Of a DNA stretch of 64,000 nt, positions 59,963-64,000 are shown one piece after another. Source of the DNA: Gemmatimonadota bacterium (GTDB taxonomy: Bacteria; Gemmatimonadota; Gemmatimonadetes; Gemmatimonadales; Gemmatimonadaceae); the NCBI GenBank assembly GCA_026387935.1, contig JAPLKU010000001.1, positions 1 to 64,000 of the forward strand, written 5' to 3'. The notes beneath the pieces are model-generated. The model had not been told where the DNA came from and made no database searches. It saw only the letters and a program-made list of their open reading frames with translations. Every line of letters begins with the position of its first letter. The stretch's first letter is position 1. Both the position numbers and the translations under genes were made by a program.

Positions 59963-59974
59963 GGCGGCGTGATC

Positions 59975-60592
59975 ATGGCGCGCCGGACTCTCACCACCTT
60001 TCCTTCGCTCGCTCGTGCATTCGACGAGGCCAGGTTTGGTCCAGCGCGAACGCTCAACTTGCGCACGGGATTGCCGACGACAGCAGAGGCGGTTCGGCGT
60101 GCGGAACCATGGTTACGCGAACGGCAAATGGCGCGCGCCGGCGAAGTCCTGATCGTCACCGGGCGAGGGCGCGGTAGTCCTGGCGGCGTTGGTGTCGTGC
60201 GCGAAGCGATTCACAAGGTGCTCTTGCGGTTGAAGCGAATGGGCGTCGTCGCGCGCATCAATGAGCAGAATCCGGGCGCATTCGTGGTTGAGTTGGCGTC
60301 GATCCGCGCGCTCTTTGAGCCGCCACTGCGTTCGCGCGGCCCGGTAATTCGCACCGAACCCGATGCTGCTGAGTTGCTTGCGTTAGACCCGCAGACCCGA
60401 GCCGAGCTGCGTCAGCTCGCCGAGTACTCACTCCGGCACCTTGGTGCGCCGGTGGATCCGCCGTTCGTGACCGACGAGATGCGCCGGCAGTTCGCCGTGC
60501 TGGCGCGAGGAATTGCACCGGAAGAAACCGATCGCGAAGCACGACTGCGATTCCTGATCGCGGCATCGCGGGCGGCGTTCGAAGACGACTGA
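59975..60592 (+). CDS. Smr-like protein
   Basis: The protein (205 aa) contains LNLRTGLPTTAEAVRRAEPWL and VLIVTGRGRGSPGGVGVVREAIHKVLL, which resembles the Smr domain (DLHG... and IHGKGxxSxGGxVL), though the DLHG and HGKG motifs are altered. Smr domains cleave or bind nucleic acid, and the changed residues make nuclease activity uncertain. The rest is helical without known motifs. The ATG at 59975 and GTG at 59969 are both possible starts. It lies just after the phosphatase gene and may share its transcript. Confidence 0.7.
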   Translation: MARRTLTTFPSLARAFDEARFGPARTLNLRTGLPTTAEAVRRAEPWLRERQMARAGEVLIVTGRGRGSPGGVGVVREAIHKVLLRLKRMGVVARINEQNPGAFVVELASIRALFEPPLRSRGPVIRTEPDAAELLALDPQTRAELRQLAEYSLRHLGAPVDPPFVTDEMRRQFAVLARGIAPEETDREARLRFLIAASRAAFEDD

Positions 60593-60619
60593 GCTCTATC
60601 CTCCTCTTACCCACTCCCG

Positions 60620-61537
60620 ATGCCAAAGGCGCCGCAGGTTCTGGAGCAACGCCCACTAGGTCGTGGCGGACACATGGTCTCGATTCTTGCCCTCGGCACA
60701 CGGCGTCTGGCTGCGGCCGGCCAGCGTGCGGCAATTCAGATTGTGCGCGAGGCGATTGACCATGGCGTGACCGTGATCGAAACGGGCTATGAGTTCGGCG
60801 ATGGACGCACCGAGCGATGGCTCGGGCTTGCCTTGCGAGACGGCTATCGCGAGCGCATTACGCTCGTCTGGCAATGCTGCGCACACCTGCGTGACTACAA
60901 GACGTCCATGCAGCAGTTTGAGGAGTCGCTCAAGCGGATTCGCACGCCGATGTTCGACCTCTGGAACTTCCATGACATGATCTATGACAACGACCCGGAT
61001 TGGCTGTCCGACCACGGCGGGCTCGATGCGGCACAGGAGGCGCGTGACCAGAAACGCGTGAAGTGGATCGGTTTTGGCGGACACAAGTCGCCGCACATCC
61101 ACGTGAAGCTGCTCCAGAAGGGGTTTGCCTGGGATGCGGTGACCATGCCATTGAATCCACTGGACGCGACCTTCCGGTCATTTGAAAAGCAGGTGTTGCC
61201 AGAGACGATTCGGCGAGGCGCGGCCGTCTTCGGGTGCAAGTCGATTGCCGCCGGTGGGCTCGCGACCGCGAAAATCATAAAACCAGAAGAGTCCCTGCGA
61301 TATTGCTTCTCGCTGCCCGTGAGCACGGTGTTCTGCGGGATGGACAGCGTTGCGATGCTGCGCAAGAACCTGAAGGTCGCTGCCGGATTCCAACCGTTCC
61401 ATGCTGGCGAAATGGATGCGCTGCGACAGCGGGCCAAGGCCGCCGCTGGCGACGGACGCTTCGAGCGATACAAGACGACGCTCGACTACGACGGAATTCC
61501 AGGACAGGTGGCGCACGGGTTTCGACGCAACCCGTGA
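60620..61537 (+). CDS. Aldo/keto reductase-like protein with altered catalytic Lys
   Basis: The 305-residue protein has the AKR barrel: REAIDHGVTVIETGYEFGDGRTERWLG near residue 45 and WNFHDMIYDND near 113, with the Tyr and His of the tetrad. The Lys that normally follows the next strand (consensus VFLTTK) is replaced in LVWQCC. The Asp at the usual DTA site is Glu. It may be inactive or use a different mechanism. It is followed by the glycosyltransferase and esterase genes in the same direction. Confidence 0.78.
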   Translation: MPKAPQVLEQRPLGRGGHMVSILALGTRRLAAAGQRAAIQIVREAIDHGVTVIETGYEFGDGRTERWLGLALRDGYRERITLVWQCCAHLRDYKTSMQQFEESLKRIRTPMFDLWNFHDMIYDNDPDWLSDHGGLDAAQEARDQKRVKWIGFGGHKSPHIHVKLLQKGFAWDAVTMPLNPLDATFRSFEKQVLPETIRRGAAVFGCKSIAAGGLATAKIIKPEESLRYCFSLPVSTVFCGMDSVAMLRKNLKVAAGFQPFHAGEMDALRQRAKAAAGDGRFERYKTTLDYDGIPGQVAHGFRRNP

Positions 61538-61583
61538 TGGTGGCCCCCGGGTTCAGTGAGGAACGGCCGTTGAGGATCGCGGC

Positions 61584-62423
61584 GTGACGCCTAGTTCGAC
61601 GAGCTTGTTGATCGCGACGTACAACTGGCACGAGGCCCTTTCGGTTGTGCTCGGGAGCGTCCGCGGTCAGCGGGTGCTCCCGTTGGAAGTGATGATCGCC
61701 GACGACGGGTCTGGCGAGGCGACCCGCAAAGTCATCGCGGATCTCGCACCGAATTTTCCCGTGCCACTGCGCCATGTGTGGCACGAAGACCGCGGCTTTC
61801 GACTCGGAACAATTCGCAACAAGGCGATGGCCGCGGCGAACGGGGAATACCTGATTCAGCTCGATGGCGACATGGTGTTGCATCCAAAGTTCGTCGAGTC
61901 GCACGAACGGTTTGCCCGACGGGGCAGCTACGTGCAGGGGAGTCGCGCCATGCTCGATGCGGCACGAACGGCAACCTGCCTCGCTGCGGGAAGAATTGTG
62001 ACGAATGCCGTTTCCGCCGGAGTGCGCAATCGGGTGAATGCAATTCACGTTCCATTCCTCTCCGGCCTCGTGCGAGGCCCGACCGATCCGCTCCGCCGCA
62101 CCCGCGGCTGCAACATGGCTTTCTGGCGTGATGATATCGTCCGCGTGAACGGTTACAACGAAGCCATCGAGGGATGGGGGCGCGAGGACAGTGAGTTGGC
62201 CGCCCGCCTGCAACAGAGCGGGGTGACCCGTCGCAACCTGAAGTTCTCGGCGGTGGCGTGGCACCTGCATCATCGCACCCGCTCACAGGACGCTCTTGAC
62301 CGAAACCACGACGTGTTCGAACACACCGTTGCTCACCGATTGACGCGGTGCGAGCGCGGCATTGACCAGTGGTTGCCGGCGCGCGACCAATCACCGGGCT
62401 CGGCGGCAGGCCGCGGGGCATGA
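61584..62423 (+). CDS. Family 2 glycosyltransferase
   Basis: The 279-residue protein has a GT-A fold of family 2: SLLIATYNWHEALSVVL, VMIADDGSGEATR, the DxD-like metal site in LIQLDGDMVLHP, RGCNMAFWRDD and the acceptor/catalytic WGREDSELAARL. The second half fits the galactosyltransferase-like C-terminal module of family 2. It probably adds a sugar to a surface polysaccharide. The GTG at 61584 is used. Its stop overlaps the next start (ATGA). Confidence 0.9.
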   Translation: MTPSSTSLLIATYNWHEALSVVLGSVRGQRVLPLEVMIADDGSGEATRKVIADLAPNFPVPLRHVWHEDRGFRLGTIRNKAMAAANGEYLIQLDGDMVLHPKFVESHERFARRGSYVQGSRAMLDAARTATCLAAGRIVTNAVSAGVRNRVNAIHVPFLSGLVRGPTDPLRRTRGCNMAFWRDDIVRVNGYNEAIEGWGREDSELAARLQQSGVTRRNLKFSAVAWHLHHRTRSQDALDRNHDVFEHTVAHRLTRCERGIDQWLPARDQSPGSAAGRGA

Positions 62424-63313
62424 CTGTTCCCGAGTTCGCGGGTGTGCTTGCATCGCTTGGCGTCGTGATCGCCGTCTGGTGGCCGATTCGACTGGCTATT
62501 GCGCAGCACATCGAGCGCAGGTTCGAAGCGACGCACCCGCGGAACGCCGACGGAGTGATCATTGGCGCCGAACCGATTCGGGCTCGTGGCACACGCCCGG
62601 GCGCGGTGTTGGTGCTACACGGGTACAACGATTCGCCACAATCCGTGGCGCCTCTCGCGGCCGCGCTGCATGACGCCGGATGGACCGTCAGCGCACCCCT
62701 GCTCGCGGGGCATGGACGGACACTTCAGGCCTTCGCGAATTCCGGTGCGAACGATTGGTTGAATTCGGCCCGCGAGCACTACCGAATACTTCGTGCCGAC
62801 CACGCGCAGGTGGCGGTCTGCGGCATGTCGATGGGTGGAGCGCTCGCCTTTATTCTCGCAGCAGAGCATCCCGACATCACGGCGGTCGTCGGAATCGCGC
62901 CGTACCTGCATCTGTCTCGCCCCATGGAGGCGTTGCTCGTGCTCGCGCCGATTGCGGCGATTGGCGCCCGGTACATGTCCGGTGGCCGTGGCAAGTCGAT
63001 TCACGATCCGCTCGCGGCGGCAAACATCGTTGCGTACAAGCGATCAACCCCCGGACTGCTCATTGAGCTCACCAAGCTCACCCGCGTCGCGGACCGTGCG
63101 CTGCCATTCGTCCGCCAACCAGTTCTCATGATTCAGTCGCGCGAAGACAACCGGATTCCCGTTCGCTCGGCGTCGCGGGCATTCAGACGGATTGGGTCGG
63201 CAGGCAAGACCCTCGACTGGGTGACCGGGACTGGGCATGTGCTCACGCTCGACTACGGCCATCAGGCCATGGAGCGGCGGGTCATCGCCTGGCTCAACGA
63301 GCGAATGTCGTGA
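62420..63313 (+). CDS. Membrane-anchored alpha/beta hydrolase (esterase-like)
   Basis: The 297-residue protein starts with a hydrophobic helix (FAGVLASLGVVIAVWWPIRLAI) that may anchor it, and then shows an alpha/beta hydrolase of the monoglyceride-lipase/carboxylesterase type: AVLVLHGYNDSPQS, nucleophile GMSMGGA, Asp in QSREDNRIP and His in GTGHVL. It is translationally coupled to the glycosyltransferase gene (ATGA), suggesting joint work on a lipid or glycolipid, which is inference only. Confidence 0.85.
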   Translation: MTVPEFAGVLASLGVVIAVWWPIRLAIAQHIERRFEATHPRNADGVIIGAEPIRARGTRPGAVLVLHGYNDSPQSVAPLAAALHDAGWTVSAPLLAGHGRTLQAFANSGANDWLNSAREHYRILRADHAQVAVCGMSMGGALAFILAAEHPDITAVVGIAPYLHLSRPMEALLVLAPIAAIGARYMSGGRGKSIHDPLAAANIVAYKRSTPGLLIELTKLTRVADRALPFVRQPVLMIQSREDNRIPVRSASRAFRRIGSAGKTLDWVTGTGHVLTLDYGHQAMERRVIAWLNERMS

Positions 63314-63356
63314 ACGCAGGCGGCGCGCAGCCGCGAGCCACATGATAATTTGAAGC

Positions 63357-63635
63357 ATGCCGACAATTACCTGCGCGCGCTGCGCCAAGAGCAAAGAGGC
63401 GTTTGACCGTGCGCCATTTCCCGGCGCTGTCGGAGCGCGCGTCCTGGAAGGAATCTGCCGCGAATGCTGGGCCGACTGGCTCAAGCAGCAGACGATGTTG
63501 ATCAATCACTACGGATTGAACGTGATGGATCCACAGGCCCGTCAGTTTCTGACGCGGAACATGGAAGCGTTCCTGTTCAAGGCCGGGCAGGCCGACGATG
63601 TGGACATCTCAAAGCAGGGCACCATCGCGTACTGA
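63357..63635 (+). CDS. YggX-like Fe(II)-trafficking protein with extra cysteines
   Basis: The 92-residue protein aligns with YggX: FPGAVGARVLEGICRECWADWLKQQTMLINHYGLNVMDPQARQFL matches the PGELGKRIYNEISKEAWAxW...QTMLINExxLNxM pattern in order (shown here only for location; the key blocks are ECWADWLKQQTMLINHYGLN). YggX protects against iron-dependent oxidative damage. Here the N-terminus has CARC and a second pair CREC, which could bind a metal. The ATG at 63357 follows a short gap after the esterase gene. Confidence 0.8.
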   Translation: MPTITCARCAKSKEAFDRAPFPGAVGARVLEGICRECWADWLKQQTMLINHYGLNVMDPQARQFLTRNMEAFLFKAGQADDVDISKQGTIAY

Positions 63636-63656
63636 GTTACCGGCTTCGCCTGAGCG

Positions 63657-63696
63657 ACAGAGCCCCGGTTCCGCGATAGCGGAACCGGGGCTCTGT
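63657..63696. terminator. Strong hairpin between YggX-like and csp genes
   Basis: A perfect 18-base-pair stem (63657-63674 with 63679-63696) with a GATA loop lies between two convergent genes. Neither flank has a T-tract. It may act in both directions as a Rho-independent-like terminator or stop for 3' exonucleases. Confidence 0.75.
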
Positions 63697-63710
63697 GCAA
63701 ACTGGAAGTG

Positions 63711-63920
63711 CTACGCGACGTTCGTGACGTCGGCCGCCTGCGCCCCCTTGGCGCCCTGTATGATCTCGAACTCCACCGTGTCACCCTAGGCGAGCGACTT
63801 GAAGCCGCTGCCGGAGATGGCACTGAAGTGGACGAACACATCGGGTCCGCCTTCGCGCTGAATAAAGCCGAACCCCTTTGCGTCGTTAAACCACTTCACC
63901 GTCCCACTGATGCGTGCCAT
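63711..63920 (-). pseudogene. Cold-shock protein gene with an internal amber codon
   Basis: The frame from ATG 63920 encodes [17 protein letters not shown] and [18 protein letters not shown], then a TAG at codon 45 (63786-63788 on the plus strand, CTA), then GDTVEFEIIQGAKGAQAADVTNVA and the normal stop. In the intact copy at 49890 this codon is the Glu of LAEGD, so a G-to-T change (GAG to TAG) would break it. Only 44 residues would be made. Both conserved RNP motifs are before the stop. It is either a recent mutation or a sequencing error. Confidence 0.8.
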
Positions 63921-64000
63921 GGAACTCGCCCCTTACTCGAGCAAAAAAATGGCACGCCCCGGCCGCCGGTTGGCAAACCGGAAGTTCTAACAGCCTCGAA

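Noticed and set aside
63711-63920. TAG used as a sense codon
   Set aside because: Several intact genes here end in TAG (yidC, rpmH and others), so a simple mutation or sequence error is more likely.
1-64000. tRNA genes, rRNA genes, CRISPR arrays, insertion sequences or prophage
   Set aside because: None was recognised on either strand: there are no spaced direct repeats, transposase motifs or tRNA-like cloverleaf sequences that I could support by eye.

Overview
The window looks like the replication-origin region of a GC-rich, diderm, free-living bacterium, most likely a member of the Gemmatimonadota. This placement is an inference from gene content: a GWxTD-domain lipoprotein, a bactofilin inside a parAB operon, many exported peptidases and lipoproteins with lipoboxes, PafA-like phosphatase and a dense complement of HTH/nucleotidyltransferase-like genes. 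No rRNA or tRNA was seen, and no mobile element or CRISPR array. Almost all of the sequence is coding. No gene-free gap exceeds 300 bases, and short AT-rich islands stand out against the GC-rich background (about 1-290, 7416-7650, 26720-26890, 33294-33470, 40505-40596, 50535-50640).

Region by region: 1-5.9 kb carries upp, a predicted zinc peptidase and, on the minus strand, the classical origin-flanking run rpmH-rnpA-yidD-yidC-mnmE. 5.9-8.8 kb holds dnaA and dnaN with a perfect DnaA box upstream and a candidate oriC gap between them. 8.8-18.6 kb has the RNase P RNA gene, a lipoprotein gene, an AraC-type regulator, pyrE, a histidine kinase, a Ser/Thr kinase, the GWxTD lipoprotein, polA and a type IV pilin-like protein. 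18.8-30.9 kb is a long minus-strand series: mnmG, a membrane glycosyltransferase, then parA-parB (with a near-perfect parS site), a coiled-coil membrane protein and a bactofilin, running by overlapping genes into a BMP-type nucleoside ABC uptake operon with a Nif3-family gene. 31-41.8 kb is mixed: dienelactone hydrolase, YheT-like hydrolase, TerC, M1 and M24 peptidases, Tag glycosylase, and two loci that combine helix-turn-helix domains with nucleotidyltransferase-like domains. 41.8-50.1 kb has murB, a two-subunit M16 peptidase, hisC, a cupredoxin lipoprotein, an HD hydrolase, ispG and a cold-shock gene. 50.1-57 kb is the arginine regulon (argH, argG, argR, argC, argB, argD) with candidate ARG boxes. 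57-64 kb holds crcB, a PafA-like phosphatase, an Smr-like protein, an aldo/keto reductase-like protein, a family 2 glycosyltransferase, an esterase, a YggX-like protein and a cold-shock gene broken by an internal stop.

The most interesting signals are: (i) three HTH/nucleotidyltransferase-like loci, each with an AT-rich upstream island, in which both nucleotidyltransferase-like domains have lost the expected catalytic aspartates; (ii) a promoter-plus-inverted-repeat module (TATWAT followed by AAACGCATGTTTAC) present twice, once before parA and once at the bmpA start; (iii) a probable leaderless argC transcript inside ARG boxes; (iv) rnpA and a YheT-like gene whose conserved N-termini have no AUG, GUG or UUG start; (v) an amber codon inside a second csp gene. 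All of these come from reading the sequence by eye; no database search was run.
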